Source: Pseudomonas japonica (GTDB lineage Bacteria; Pseudomonadota; Gammaproteobacteria; Pseudomonadales; Pseudomonadaceae). From it: a stretch of DNA of 54,824 nucleotides. The stretch covers positions 1-54,824 of the forward strand of contig NZ_JAAMQU010000020.1 of the NCBI RefSeq assembly GCF_013522925.1, read 5' to 3'. The notes beneath the pieces were generated by a model. That model worked only from the letters and a program-made list of their open reading frames with translations, did not search any database and was not told where the DNA came from. Positions 33,014-42,294 of the stretch are shown piece after piece. Both the position numbers and the translations under genes were made by a program. Within the stretch, counting starts at the first letter, position 1, and the number at the start of each line of letters is the position of its first letter.

Positions 33014-33850
33014 CTAAAAGGGCCGGTTGGCGACGTGCTGCTGGTAAGCGCCCGGGCTGATGCCATAGGCGCGACGGAACCAGCGGCCGAGGTGGCTTTG
33101 ATCGGCGAACCCCAGCCGGGCGGCGACATCGATGGGCGCGACACCCGCGGCCAGCAGCCTACGGGCGCGGCTCAACCGCAACTGGATAAGCCAGGCGTGC
33201 GGCGCCAGGCCATAGGTGGCCTTGAATGCCCGAGTGAGGCGGAAGCGGTCGGTGCCACACACAAGTGCGAGGGTTTCCAGGCTGATGTCTTGCTCATGGT
33301 GAGCCATCAGGTAGTCGCGTGCGCGCCGGGCCACTGCCGGCGCGCGTGGGTCGCCCTGGCAATGCCGCTGCCAGCGTACTTGCCGGGCAAGGCATTCGAG
33401 CAGGCCGTCCAGGGCGGCGTCGCGCACCAGCCGTACTTCGTTCTGATGTAAGGCGTTGAAGGCAAATACCGTGGCCCGGGCGAGGGCGGGGTCGTTGTGC
33501 AGTACCGCGCCAATACCGGGCATACCGCTGCCGGGAAGGTCGCCGAACAGGCCGCCCAGCGCACGTTCGAGCCAAGCTGGTTGCAGGTACAGCATGCGGT
33601 AGGTGAAACCGTCCGGGCTGGGTGCATCGCCATCGTGTATGTCGCCGGGCTCCAGCATGAATACCTGGCCCGGGGTGCTGTCGTGGCGTGCGCGGCGGCT
33701 GTTGAAACGCTGCACCCCCTGCTCGGTGAACCCGATCAGGTAGGTATCGTGCCAGTGTGGGTCGTAGGCATGCGCATGCCCCTGAAAATGGGCATGCAGG
33801 GTTTCGATACCGGTGTCCCGGTCCTGGGCGAGGTTGATCCAGTTGCTCAT
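33014..33850 (-). CDS. AraC family transcriptional regulator
   Basis: A 278-residue regulator with an N-terminal cupin-like AraC-ligand domain (HAHAYDPHWHDTYLIGFTEQG) and a C-terminal double helix-turn-helix (ISLETLALVCGTDRFRLTRAFKATYGLAPHAWL, DVAARLGFADQSHLGRWFRRAYGISPGAY). The context (LysE exporter downstream) suggests control of efflux of an amino-acid-like inducer. Start ATG 33850. Confidence 0.9.
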   Translation of the reverse strand: MSNWINLAQDRDTGIETLHAHFQGHAHAYDPHWHDTYLIGFTEQGVQRFNSRRARHDSTPGQVFMLEPGDIHDGDAPSPDGFTYRMLYLQPAWLERALGGLFGDLPGSGMPGIGAVLHNDPALARATVFAFNALHQNEVRLVRDAALDGLLECLARQVRWQRHCQGDPRAPAVARRARDYLMAHHEQDISLETLALVCGTDRFRLTRAFKATYGLAPHAWLIQLRLSRARRLLAAGVAPIDVAARLGFADQSHLGRWFRRAYGISPGAYQQHVANRPF

Positions 33851-33905
33851 GGTTGCCAAGGTAGTAGCGGCCGGCGTTCAGTAATCCACACCCGGCCACG
33901 GTTGG

Positions 33906-34781
33906 CTAGAAGGTTTGTGCAGCAGGCGGCGGCGCCCATTCGCCTTGCAGGTAGACGGTACCGTCCCGGCCAGCCAGTTGGAACTGCCCGCTCGAGCCTG
34001 GGGCGGTTGCGCTTAACAAGGCCTCGCCGGGCAGTGGCAGCGGCTTTTCGAACGCCACACGGATATCCAGAGGGGCTGCCGGCAGGTGCCCTTCAAGGGC
34101 GGCCAGTGCGCGGGCTTCACTCCACATGCCGGGGGCGATGGCCTGGTCGAAGCCGAACAGGCGGGCGGTCACGCCCGCAAGGTGGATGGGGTTGAGGTCG
34201 CCGGCTACGCGTGCATAGCGCAGGCCAACGTCCCTGCCCACGGGCCATTGGGTCACGGCCTCCATCGGGGCAGGTGAAGCGGGGACGAGCTCGGCGTCCG
34301 GCACGCCTTCAAGGTGCAGGTCGCGGCACAACAACAGGCTGCGTTCCTCCCACAGCATGCCCAAGGCGTCGTCTATCTGGGTAACCAGCGTAAACGTTGC
34401 GCCCTGTGAGTGGGCTTGCAGTTGTTCCACGTGCACGCTTGCACACACCCGAGTAACCCCTCCCAGAGGGCGCAGGATCCGGATGTCGTTACGCAACTGC
34501 ACCAGCCCGAGGAGCGGCAACGGGAAGTCCGGGTCTGTGAGCAAGGCCAGCTGCAGGCTGAACGCCAATACGTGAGGGTACGTGGGCGGTAGCAGGGCGC
34601 TGTCAGCGTAGCCGCACAGGGTTCGGTAGGCGGCCAGTTTGCGCGGATTGGGTTCGAGCCAGGCTCGCAACCCCTGGTTGGGCAACTGCTGGCCAGTCAC
34701 CTTGTTTCGGCGTAGCGCCGCACGGCTGTAGAGCGTGGCGGCAGGAGGAGGGCTATCGAGTAGTTGCCAGGAAAGGGTCAT
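33906..34781 (-). CDS. MaoC-like acyl-CoA/ACP hydratase
   Basis: A 291-residue protein with an N-terminal degenerate hot-dog half and a C-terminal MaoC half carrying the hydratase-2 motif YARVAGDLNPIHL. It should hydrate trans-2-enoyl thioesters. It starts two bases after the stop of the FabG-like gene, so the two form an operon and probably act on the same acyl chain in reverse or forward beta-oxidation style chemistry. The usual third partner, a thiolase upstream of fabG, is not present here. Confidence 0.85.
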   Translation of the reverse strand: MTLSWQLLDSPPPAATLYSRAALRRNKVTGQQLPNQGLRAWLEPNPRKLAAYRTLCGYADSALLPPTYPHVLAFSLQLALLTDPDFPLPLLGLVQLRNDIRILRPLGGVTRVCASVHVEQLQAHSQGATFTLVTQIDDALGMLWEERSLLLCRDLHLEGVPDAELVPASPAPMEAVTQWPVGRDVGLRYARVAGDLNPIHLAGVTARLFGFDQAIAPGMWSEARALAALEGHLPAAPLDIRVAFEKPLPLPGEALLSATAPGSSGQFQLAGRDGTVYLQGEWAPPPAAQTF

Positions 34782-34783
34782 GG

Positions 34784-36136
34784 TCAGGCTCCCAGGAAGC
34801 TTTGGCCGCACACGCGCAACACTTGGCCGTTCAATGCGGCGGCGCCGGGCTGCGCCAGCCAGGCGACGGCTTCGGCGACATCCTGCGGTTGCCCGCCCTG
34901 GCCAAGCGCGCTCATGCGCCGGCCGGCTTCGCGCAGCGCGAAGGGCATACGCTCGGTCATTTGCGTTTCGATGAAGCCCGGCGCCACGGTCGCAATACTG
35001 CCACCCCGTGCTGCCAGCGGCGCTGCCATCGCCTCGGCGAAACCGATCAGCCCGGCTTTGCTGGCTGCATAGTTGGCTTGGCCTCGGTTACCACCGATCC
35101 CTGTGACTGAGCCCAGCAGCACGATTCGCGGCGCGGCACCGAGGGCGTTGTGCTCCAGCAACGCCTGGGTCAGGCGCAGCGGGGCCTCAAGGTTGACTGC
35201 CATGACTGGGTCCCAGTATTCCGGGGTCATGTTGGCCAGCGTTTTGTCCCGGGTTACGCCGGCGTTGTGTACAACGATATCCACCCCGTCGGGGAGGGCG
35301 GCCAACAGCTCTGTGGCGGCCTCGGTGGTGGTGATGTCCAGGCACAGCGAGGTACCGCCCAGCCGCGCCGCGAGGGCCGAGAGCTCCGCCCGGGCTTGTG
35401 GAACATCCAGAAGCATCACTTTGGCGCCGTCGCGCGCCAAGGTTTCGGCAATGGCAGCGCCGATGCCCCGTGACGCGCCGGTCACCAGCGCGCGCTGCCC
35501 TTCGAGCGGCCGCGGCCATTGTCGGGTCGCCACGGGAGCAGGGCGCAGGGTGAGGACCTGGCCGCTCACGTATGCGCTTTTTGGCGAGAGGAGAAAGCGC
35601 AAGGCGCCTTCGAGCTGATCCCTGGCGCCCTCGGCTACATAAAGCAGCTGTGCGGTACCGCCCTTGCGAAGCTCCTTGGCCAGCGAGCGGCTGAAACCCT
35701 CCAAGGCGCGTTGTGTGGCCTTTGCCAAAGGTGCTTCAAGTTCGGCTATGGGGTGGCCGAGAATCACCACACGGGCACAGGATTCCAGCGAGCGCAGCAG
35801 CGGCTGGAAGAACACCATCAATTGCTGAAGCTCGGAGGGCTGGCGCAGCGCGGAGGCGTCGAAGACAACGGCCTTCAGCCGAGGCCCGCTATCGGGGGAC
35901 CAGCCTGGCGCGGAGGCGTCCAGTGAAGGCGAAGCGTGCACGGATTCGGCGAACCCTGCCGCCAGGCTGGCGACTTCGGCCGCCAGTGGGCCACCGCCTA
36001 CCAGTAACGCGCCTTCGACCTCGCGTACCCGCTGGCTATGCCACCGCTCAAGGCGCGCCGGGCTGGGCAAGCCCACCGCGCCAACGAGGCGCCGCCCTAT
36101 TTCGGAATTGGCGAAGCGGACATAGGGATCGGCCAT
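34784..36136 (-). CDS. High-molecular-weight 3-oxoacyl reductase (FabG-like)
   Basis: A 450-residue short-chain dehydrogenase of the two-domain FabG type. The N-terminal ~200 residues are a Rossmann-like non-catalytic part; the C-terminal domain has GQRALVTGASRGIGAAIA for cofactor binding, VHNAGVTRD, and the catalytic YAASKAG. GGAG eight bases upstream supports ATG 36136. Such proteins reduce 3-oxoacyl-CoA or ACP with NAD(P)H. It is followed at once by the MaoC-like gene. Confidence 0.9.
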   Translation of the reverse strand: MADPYVRFANSEIGRRLVGAVGLPSPARLERWHSQRVREVEGALLVGGGPLAAEVASLAAGFAESVHASPSLDASAPGWSPDSGPRLKAVVFDASALRQPSELQQLMVFFQPLLRSLESCARVVILGHPIAELEAPLAKATQRALEGFSRSLAKELRKGGTAQLLYVAEGARDQLEGALRFLLSPKSAYVSGQVLTLRPAPVATRQWPRPLEGQRALVTGASRGIGAAIAETLARDGAKVMLLDVPQARAELSALAARLGGTSLCLDITTTEAATELLAALPDGVDIVVHNAGVTRDKTLANMTPEYWDPVMAVNLEAPLRLTQALLEHNALGAAPRIVLLGSVTGIGGNRGQANYAASKAGLIGFAEAMAAPLAARGGSIATVAPGFIETQMTERMPFALREAGRRMSALGQGGQPQDVAEAVAWLAQPGAAALNGQVLRVCGQSFLGA

Positions 36137-36230
36137 GGTGGTTCTCCACGCTGAGGTACAGCATGGGACCGAAGCGAAGCCCCGGGCGTTCGATCCGTCA
36201 AGCGAACCCGCGCCCCGTTGGTCGAGTGTT

Positions 36231-37250
36231 TCAGCGAGCGGCCGCCGGCGTTGGCGCGCTCAGCCTCGCGGCCCTCTGGTTGTAGGTTTCCGCCATGATC
36301 GAGCACACCACCAGCTGCATGGGGTGGTAGATCATGATGGGCAAGAGGATCAAGCCCAGGGCTGGGTGTTGGCCGAAGATCAGCGCTGCCATGGGCGCCC
36401 CGGCGGCCAACGATTTCTTGCTGGCACAGAACACGCCTGCTACCTGATCGCCATGATCGAACCCTGCCCATCGAGTGACTCGGGTTGTGAGCAGCAATAC
36501 CACCGCCAGCAGCACGGCGCTGCCAAGGAACGCGGCGAGGATCACGGTACCGCTTTGCTGATTCCACAGCCCTGACAACATCGAATTGCAGAAGGCCGAG
36601 TACACCAGCAAGAGAATCACGCATTTATCCAGAATATTGGTATAGCGCTTGTGCCGGGCCAGGAAGGCGCCCACCCAGCGGCGAGCGATCTGCCCCAGCA
36701 CCAGCGGGGCCAGCAACATCAGGCTGAGGTTGAGGAGGGTAGGGCCCAGGTCGATCCCGCCTTTGCCAGTCCCGATGGCCAGGCTTACCAGCCAGGGTGT
36801 GATGAAAATGCCCAGTACGCTCGACAGGCTGGCATTGAGGATAGCCCCAGGCACGTTGCCCTTGGCACTTCCGGTGAGCGCGACCGACGACGAAATGGTG
36901 GAGGGCAGCGCGCAGAGGTACAGGAAGCCAAGCATCAGCATGGGGGGAAGCGACCCGCCGCCGAGCTGCTTCGCGGCCAGCCACAGCAGCGGAAACACCA
37001 CAAAGGTGAACCCTTGAACCATCACGTGAAGCCGCCAGTTGCGCAGGCCACGGCCAATCTGCTCGCCGGACAGGTTCGCCCCGTGGAGGAAGAACACCAG
37101 GAAGACACCCACGTTGATGACCTTGTCCAGGTGCAATACCCCGCCGCTGCCGCCGTAGCGCGGAAAAACCCACGCCAGCACGGTAGCCAGCACCATGCCG
37201 CAGAGGAACCAGTCGGTAACGAGTTTCTTCAGATGTTTGAGCAAAGGCAT
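36231..37250 (-). CDS. Bile acid:sodium symporter family protein (YfeH-like)
   Basis: A 339-residue inner-membrane protein with ten predicted helices of the SBF-like/YfeH family (LYLCALPSTISSSVALTGSAKGNVPGAIL and FCASKKSLAAGAPMA are its hallmark blocks). Substrate unknown; despite the name, organic anions rather than bile acids are likely. The start is ATG 37250 (MPLLKHLKKLVTDWF). Divergent from an AraC-type regulator 82 bases away. Confidence 0.9.
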   Translation of the reverse strand: MPLLKHLKKLVTDWFLCGMVLATVLAWVFPRYGGSGGVLHLDKVINVGVFLVFFLHGANLSGEQIGRGLRNWRLHVMVQGFTFVVFPLLWLAAKQLGGGSLPPMLMLGFLYLCALPSTISSSVALTGSAKGNVPGAILNASLSSVLGIFITPWLVSLAIGTGKGGIDLGPTLLNLSLMLLAPLVLGQIARRWVGAFLARHKRYTNILDKCVILLLVYSAFCNSMLSGLWNQQSGTVILAAFLGSAVLLAVVLLLTTRVTRWAGFDHGDQVAGVFCASKKSLAAGAPMAALIFGQHPALGLILLPIMIYHPMQLVVCSIMAETYNQRAARLSAPTPAAAR

Positions 37251-37332
37251 AAATGACCATCGGTAAGTGACGTTGCTGACGTAGGAAGGTAACGTGAAGG
37301 CCATTAACCGTCTTGCGACAATAAGCCAGCCG

Positions 37333-38124
37333 ATGACGCCGAACGGACACTTTGCACCACGCCCCATTCCGGACCTTGTCCAGCTCCCCCGGCCCCTCTT
37401 CGCCCGTGCGGAACAGTTGGGGGCGGGCGCCTGGACGCCACGCCACAGCCATCCGTGGGTTCAGTTCTCTTACGCCATCAGCGGCGTGCTTGCGGTGCAC
37501 ACCGAGCAAGGCAGTTATTTTGCGCCGCCCCAATGGGGCGTATGGATCCCCGCGGGTGTAGAGCACTGGGTTAACAACGCCGGCGAGGCCCAGATGCGCA
37601 GCCTTTACGTCGATGACAGCGTGGCGGGCGTACCGTCGGCGCGCTGCCGGGTACTTGAAGTCACGCCGTTGACGCGAGAGCTGATCAAGTCGTTTTCCTG
37701 CTATGAGCATGACTACCCGCTGGGGAACAGCGCCGAAGCACGCCTGAGCGCGGTCTTGGTCGATCAATTGCAAGGCTTGAACGAAGTGGCGTTCTCGGTA
37801 CCGCTGCCCCGCCATGCCGGCCTGCTGCGCCTGTGCGAAGCGCTGATTGCCCAGCCGGATGCCGCCTGCTCGCTCACGGCCTGGGCCCTGGCGTTGAACG
37901 TTTCCGAGAAAACCCTGGCGCGGCTGTTTCAGCGAGAAACCGGCCTCACCTTCCGCACCTGGCGCCAGCGGGTACGGCTGCTGGCGTCCCTTGGCACGCT
38001 CGAAGCGGGAAGCAGTGTTACCCAGGCAGCGCTTGCCTGCGGCTACGAATCCACCTCGGCCTTCATTGCATCGTTCAAGGCTTTGTTTGGTTCAACACCA
38101 GGTGAGGTGTTCCGGGGGAATTAG
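37333..38124 (+). CDS. AraC family regulator with cupin sensor (NimR type)
   Basis: A 263-residue regulator: an N-terminal cupin (HSHPWVQFSYAISGVLAVHTEQGSYFAPP) with histidines that could bind metal or ligand, and a C-terminal helix-turn-helix pair (ALALNVSEKTLARLFQRETGLTF, QAALACGYESTSAFIASFKALFGSTPGEVF). This layout is like E. coli NimR, which controls an adjacent exporter. It probably controls the divergent symporter gene. ATG 37333 is preferred to ATG 37294, whose extra residues lie in the divergent control region. Confidence 0.9.
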   Translation: MTPNGHFAPRPIPDLVQLPRPLFARAEQLGAGAWTPRHSHPWVQFSYAISGVLAVHTEQGSYFAPPQWGVWIPAGVEHWVNNAGEAQMRSLYVDDSVAGVPSARCRVLEVTPLTRELIKSFSCYEHDYPLGNSAEARLSAVLVDQLQGLNEVAFSVPLPRHAGLLRLCEALIAQPDAACSLTAWALALNVSEKTLARLFQRETGLTFRTWRQRVRLLASLGTLEAGSSVTQAALACGYESTSAFIASFKALFGSTPGEVFRGN

Positions 38125-38274
38125 CCTGAGCCGTGTCGGTCTTGTTGCAATAAGTCGCAAAACTGGCGAGGCGTTTGCATTCGTGACGCTGCTGGGAGAG
38201 CATCCTGCGCTGCGAGGCACGATTTGCCTTCCACCCTTTTGCTGTTCGGTTAAAAAAGGACCCTTGAGCAACCG

Positions 38275-39168
38275 ATGAAGACGCCAAAACGCCTTGAACC
38301 CTTGATCGAAGATGGCCTTGTCGATGAGGTGGTGCGCCCACTGATGAGCGGCAAGGAGGCAGCGGTGTACGTGGTGCGCTGTGGCAATGCCCTGCGCTGC
38401 GCCAAGGTCTACAAGGAAGCGAACAAGCGCAGCTTCCGCCAGGCCGCCGAATATCAGGAGGGCCGCAAGACACGCAACAGCCGGCAAGCACGCGCCATGG
38501 CCAAGGGCAGCCGCTACGGGCGCAAGGAAACCGAAGACGCTTGGCAAAACGCTGAAGTGGCCGCGCTCTTCCGCCTGGCCGGCGCCGGTGTGCGGGTGCC
38601 CAAGCCTTACGACTTCCTGGACGGTGTGTTGTTGATGGAAATGGTGGCCGACGAGTACGGCGAAGCCGCGCCTCGGCTCAACGATGTGGAACTGGATGCC
38701 GACCAGGCCCGCGAATACCACGCGTTCATCATTCGCCAGATCGTGCTCATGCTATGCACCGGCCTGGTTCACGGGGACCTGTCGGAGTTCAACGTGCTGC
38801 TCGGGCCAGACGGGCCGGTGATCATCGACCTGCCTCAGGCAGTGGACGCGGCGGCTAACAACCATGCCTTCAGCATGCTCGAGCGCGACGTGAACAACAT
38901 GGCGCAGTATTTCGGTCGCTTTGCTCCGGAATTGAAAGCTACCCGTTATGCCAAGGAAATGTGGGCCTTGTACAAGGCGGGCACGCTGCTGCCGGAAACC
39001 CCGCTGACCGGTGTGTATCGAGAAGAAGAAGTAAGCGCGGATGTACGCGCGGTAATGCGTGAGATCGAGGCGGTGAAGCGCGATGAAGCCAGGCGCCAGG
39101 CCGCGCGCGCCGAACAGGATGCCCCTGCCGATGCCACGGAAGAACCTACGCCGCCCTGGCTTCGCTAG
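38275..39168 (+). CDS. RIO1-type serine/threonine kinase
   Basis: A 297-residue atypical protein kinase of the bacterial RIO group. It has the nucleotide-binding lysine in LRCAKVYKEAN, the catalytic loop HGDLSEFNVLL and the metal-binding IIDLPQAVD, all intact. Bacterial RIO kinases are poorly understood; the P. aeruginosa homologue (PA4780, as I remember) also lies next to cueR. Its stop codon TAG shares bases with the cueR stop in a CTAG overlap (39165-39168). Confidence 0.9.
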   Translation: MKTPKRLEPLIEDGLVDEVVRPLMSGKEAAVYVVRCGNALRCAKVYKEANKRSFRQAAEYQEGRKTRNSRQARAMAKGSRYGRKETEDAWQNAEVAALFRLAGAGVRVPKPYDFLDGVLLMEMVADEYGEAAPRLNDVELDADQAREYHAFIIRQIVLMLCTGLVHGDLSEFNVLLGPDGPVIIDLPQAVDAAANNHAFSMLERDVNNMAQYFGRFAPELKATRYAKEMWALYKAGTLLPETPLTGVYREEEVSADVRAVMREIEAVKRDEARRQAARAEQDAPADATEEPTPPWLR

Positions 39169-39569
39169 CCTGCGGGCGTGGTAAGGCGGTCGAGGATCGC
39201 GCATTGCGGGGCTGCATTGCCCTGACATTGGTCTGCCAGGGCCCGCAGGCTGTCGCGCAGGGCAATCAAGCTACCGATGCGCTCATCGAGCTCGTTGATA
39301 TGCCGCCGCGCCACGGTTTGCACGTCGGCACTGGCACGGCCCGGGTCGCGTTTGAGCGCCAGCAGCGCGCCCACGGCGTCCAGGCTGAAGCCCAGGTCGC
39401 GCGCCCGCTTGATGAACGCCAGCGTTTCCAGGGCTTCAGGGCCATACAAGCGGTAGCCGCTGTCGCTTCGCATGGCAGCAGGGAGCAGGCCGATCTGCTC
39501 ATAGTGGCGGATCATCTTTGCACTGAGCCCGCTGCGCTTCGCGGCCTGGCCGATATTTACGGGTGACAT
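39165..39569 (-). CDS. cueR: Copper-responsive MerR family regulator CueR
   Basis: A 134-residue MerR-family protein. The helix-turn-helix NIGQAAKRSGLSAKMIRHYEQIGLLP begins the protein; the C-terminal metal loop has the two cysteines of CQGNAAPQC that bind Cu(I). It activates promoters with 19-bp spacers by DNA distortion. It follows copA after one base on the same strand, so it is probably made from the promoter it controls. Two matching operators are present upstream of copA and of copZ. Confidence 0.95.
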   Translation of the reverse strand: MSPVNIGQAAKRSGLSAKMIRHYEQIGLLPAAMRSDSGYRLYGPEALETLAFIKRARDLGFSLDAVGALLALKRDPGRASADVQTVARRHINELDERIGSLIALRDSLRALADQCQGNAAPQCAILDRLTTPAG

Positions 39570-39570
39570 T

Positions 39571-41766
39571 TCAGCGCTCCTTCAGGGTGGGCGGCACCCA
39601 TGTATTCAATAGCAGGGCGTTGCTCACCACGCTCACGCTCGAGAGCGCCATGGCGGCGCCTGCCAATATCGGGCTGAGCAGGCCCAGGGCGGCGAGGGGA
39701 ATGCCCACCAGGTTATAAGCGAAGGCCCAGAAGAGGTTTTGATGGATCTTTCGCTGAACCTTGGCAGCGATGTTCAGCGCGGCCGGTACCAGCCTGAGGT
39801 CGGCCCGCGCCAGCACCACCGCGCCAGCTTGAGCCGCCACGTCCGTGGCGCCCGCCATGGCGATGCCGATTTGCGCGGCAGCCAGCGCGGGTGCGTCATT
39901 GATACCGTCGCCTACCATCGCCACGGGCCCGCTGGCCGCGAGCTCGGTCACCCGCTGGGCTTTCTGGGCAGGTAGCAGGCTGGCCTGGACGTCAGTGATG
40001 CCTACCAGGCTTGCCACCCGCGCCGCGCTTCCAGGGTTGTCGCCGGTCAGCATATGGCAGGTGATACCGTGCTGCGTAAGCGCTTCGATAGCCGCCCTGG
40101 CTTCGGGGCGCGGGGTGTCGGCGAACGCCATCGCACCGAGTACCCGCGGCTGCGGGCTCTGCTCCAGCAGCCAGGAGACGCTCATACCCTGTGCCTCCCA
40201 CTCGGCAGCAGCGGTTCGCAGTGCTGGTGGGCAGGCGACATCGGGCTCAAGCAAGCGGGTGCTGCCTAGTACAAGCTGACGGCCGTTGACCTGGCCCGCC
40301 ACGCCGCGCCCTGGCAACGCCGTGACCGTTTGTGCTTTCCCAACCTGGATACCGCTCGCCACGCAGGCACGTTGCACGGCTTGCGCCAGTGGATGCGTGC
40401 CGCCTGAAGCGAGGGCGCCGGCCAGGGCCAGTACCGAGAGGTCGCCGAGTGTCGCTGGCAGCAGGGCCGTCAGCTCGGCCTTGCCCTCGGTAAGGGTGCC
40501 GGTTTTATCGAACACTACGTGGCGGATCCGGCCAGCGGTTTCGATCACGCCCACATCCCGGATAAGCAGCCCATGCCTGGCCGCCACCCCAGTGCCCGCC
40601 AGGATCGCCGCCGGCGTAGCCAGCCCAAGGGCGCACGGGCAGGCTATTACCAATACGCTCACCGCCGTCACCAGCGCATGCTCTATCGAACCCTCGATCA
40701 GGTACCAGGCGATGAATGTTGCCAGTGCCAGTAGCAGGATCGCAGGCACGAATACCCGGCTGACCCGGTCAACGAGACGCTGCACGGGCGCTTTTGCCGC
40801 CTGGGCCGTTTCTACCAGGCGAATGATCCCTTCCAGCAGTGTTTCATGCCCGGTAGCCTCCACCTCCACGACCAGCACGCCTTCGCCATTGAGTGTGCCG
40901 CTACTGACCCTGTCGCCGGTGGCTTTGCCCACAGGCAGCGCTTCGCCCGAAAGCAGAGATTCGTCTGCCGAGCTGTGGCCTTCTATCACCCGGCCGTCGG
41001 CGGCAAAGCGCTCACCGGGTTGTACTTGAAGGTGATCGCCCTTGCGCAAGCTCGCCAGCGGCACCTCGAGGGCGACGCCACCCTCCAGCCGCGTGGCCGT
41101 GGCAGGCCGCAGGGCCTCAAGTGCGCGAATGGCCCCTGCCGCCCGGCGCTTGGCGCGGGCTTCCAGGTGTTTGCCCAGCAGCACGAGCGCAATCACCACT
41201 GCAGCGCTTTCAAAGTAAAGGTGTGGCGCCTGGCCCGGCGTGGCCTGTGCCCAAAGAAACAGGCTGAGGGCGTAAGCAGCGCTGGTGCCCAACGCCACCA
41301 GCAGGTCCATGTTGGCGGCCCGGGCACGCAGTGCTCGCCACGCTGCGGTATAGAAGCGCGCGCCCGCCAGAAACTGCACGGGGGTGGCCAGCGCGAACTG
41401 CACCCAAGGCGGCAACATGAGCGTTACACCCAACGGCATCAGCAGCATCGGCAGTACCAGGGGGATGGCGAGGGCAAATGCCAGCACAAGCTCGATGCGT
41501 TGCTGAAGCTCAAGGCGCTGCCGGGCACGTTGTTCGGCGGCCGAATCCGCTGCGATTTGCGCCTGATAGCCCGCTCGGCTGACGGCTTCAATAAGCCTGG
41601 CTGGCCCCACGCTGGCGTCCACGTGAACCCGTGCTCGCTCGCTGGCCAGGTTCACGCTGGCGCTGTGCACGCCTGTCGTTTTTTGCAATGCCCGTTCCAC
41701 GCGCCCGGCGCAGCTGGAACAGGTCATGCCGTGGATCGAAAGCTCAAAGGTTGCGGGGTGCGCCAT
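39571..41766 (-). CDS. copA: Cu(I)-exporting P-type ATPase (CopA/CueA)
   Basis: A 731-residue P1B-ATPase pumping Cu(I) to the periplasm. One N-terminal heavy-metal domain with GMTCSSC (C16, C19), eight membrane helices with the transport motif CPC in VIACPCALGL, phosphorylation site DKTGT, and GDGINDAPALAAA. Start ATG 41766 with GAGGAGG upstream. Cotranscribed with cueR; the promoter carries a CueR operator (41800-41818). Confidence 0.96.
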   Translation of the reverse strand: MAHPATFELSIHGMTCSSCAGRVERALQKTTGVHSASVNLASERARVHVDASVGPARLIEAVSRAGYQAQIAADSAAEQRARQRLELQQRIELVLAFALAIPLVLPMLLMPLGVTLMLPPWVQFALATPVQFLAGARFYTAAWRALRARAANMDLLVALGTSAAYALSLFLWAQATPGQAPHLYFESAAVVIALVLLGKHLEARAKRRAAGAIRALEALRPATATRLEGGVALEVPLASLRKGDHLQVQPGERFAADGRVIEGHSSADESLLSGEALPVGKATGDRVSSGTLNGEGVLVVEVEATGHETLLEGIIRLVETAQAAKAPVQRLVDRVSRVFVPAILLLALATFIAWYLIEGSIEHALVTAVSVLVIACPCALGLATPAAILAGTGVAARHGLLIRDVGVIETAGRIRHVVFDKTGTLTEGKAELTALLPATLGDLSVLALAGALASGGTHPLAQAVQRACVASGIQVGKAQTVTALPGRGVAGQVNGRQLVLGSTRLLEPDVACPPALRTAAAEWEAQGMSVSWLLEQSPQPRVLGAMAFADTPRPEARAAIEALTQHGITCHMLTGDNPGSAARVASLVGITDVQASLLPAQKAQRVTELAASGPVAMVGDGINDAPALAAAQIGIAMAGATDVAAQAGAVVLARADLRLVPAALNIAAKVQRKIHQNLFWAFAYNLVGIPLAALGLLSPILAGAAMALSSVSVVSNALLLNTWVPPTLKER

Positions 41767-41791
41767 GGTTCATGCCTCCTCGGAAGCATGA

Positions 41792-41822
41792 AGCCTCAAC
41801 CTTACCCCGCTGGCAAGGTCAA
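41792..41822 (-). promoter_or_regulatory. CueR-controlled promoter of copA-cueR
   Basis: On the minus strand: -35 TTGACC (41822-41817), a 19-base spacer, and -10 GAGGCT (41797-41792). The spacer holds the CueR dyad CCTTGCC-N5-GGTAAGG (41818-41800), one mismatch from perfect symmetry. The long spacer is the hallmark of MerR-type activation. It touches the stop codon of the upstream secreted-protein gene. Confidence 0.85.
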
Positions 41823-42211
41823 GGGGCGTAGTCGAGCGGGGCGGCTTTCAGGAAAAGCCCCTCCGGGCCAGTAGCGATACGGTACTTACGAATGTCACCT
41901 GCCTGCAGGGTGAGTGTGGTCGAGCGCTGATCGCCAACGATGCCCGGGTTACAGCCCGGAGCATTGCCCGGCAGAATCTGCAAGCGGACTACCAGCGGCC
42001 CAGGCGGCAAGTTGTAGGACACCGTCTGTTCGGGGAACAGCCGGCCGACCAGCTGGTCTTGCATGTACAGGCCGATCTCACAGGGCGTGCCCACTTCGAG
42101 ACGCTCTCGCGAAATGATCAATACCCCATAGCCCTGCGGCCCATCGGCGAACGCCGGCGCCAGCGGCAACAAGCCGAGCAACACAAGAAGGAAAAGGAAC
42201 GGCCTGCGCAT
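41819..42211 (-). CDS. Small secreted protein of unknown function
   Basis: A 130-residue protein with a clear signal peptide (MRRPFLFLLVLLGLLPLAPAFA) and two cysteines (TPCEIGL, APGCNPG) that could form a disulfide. ATG 42211 is preferred over a 59-residue upstream extension, because only it puts the signal peptide first. I do not recognise a domain. Its 3' end runs into the copA promoter on the same strand; it may or may not belong to the copper response. Confidence 0.75.
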   Translation of the reverse strand: MRRPFLFLLVLLGLLPLAPAFADGPQGYGVLIISRERLEVGTPCEIGLYMQDQLVGRLFPEQTVSYNLPPGPLVVRLQILPGNAPGCNPGIVGDQRSTTLTLQAGDIRKYRIATGPEGLFLKAAPLDYAP

Positions 42212-42294
42212 GGTAATGGCTCCTGGGCGAGAACGACCCTCCAAGCTTGGCGGAGCCCGCCATGGATTACCAGCCCGGCAGATTAACGAAAAAC

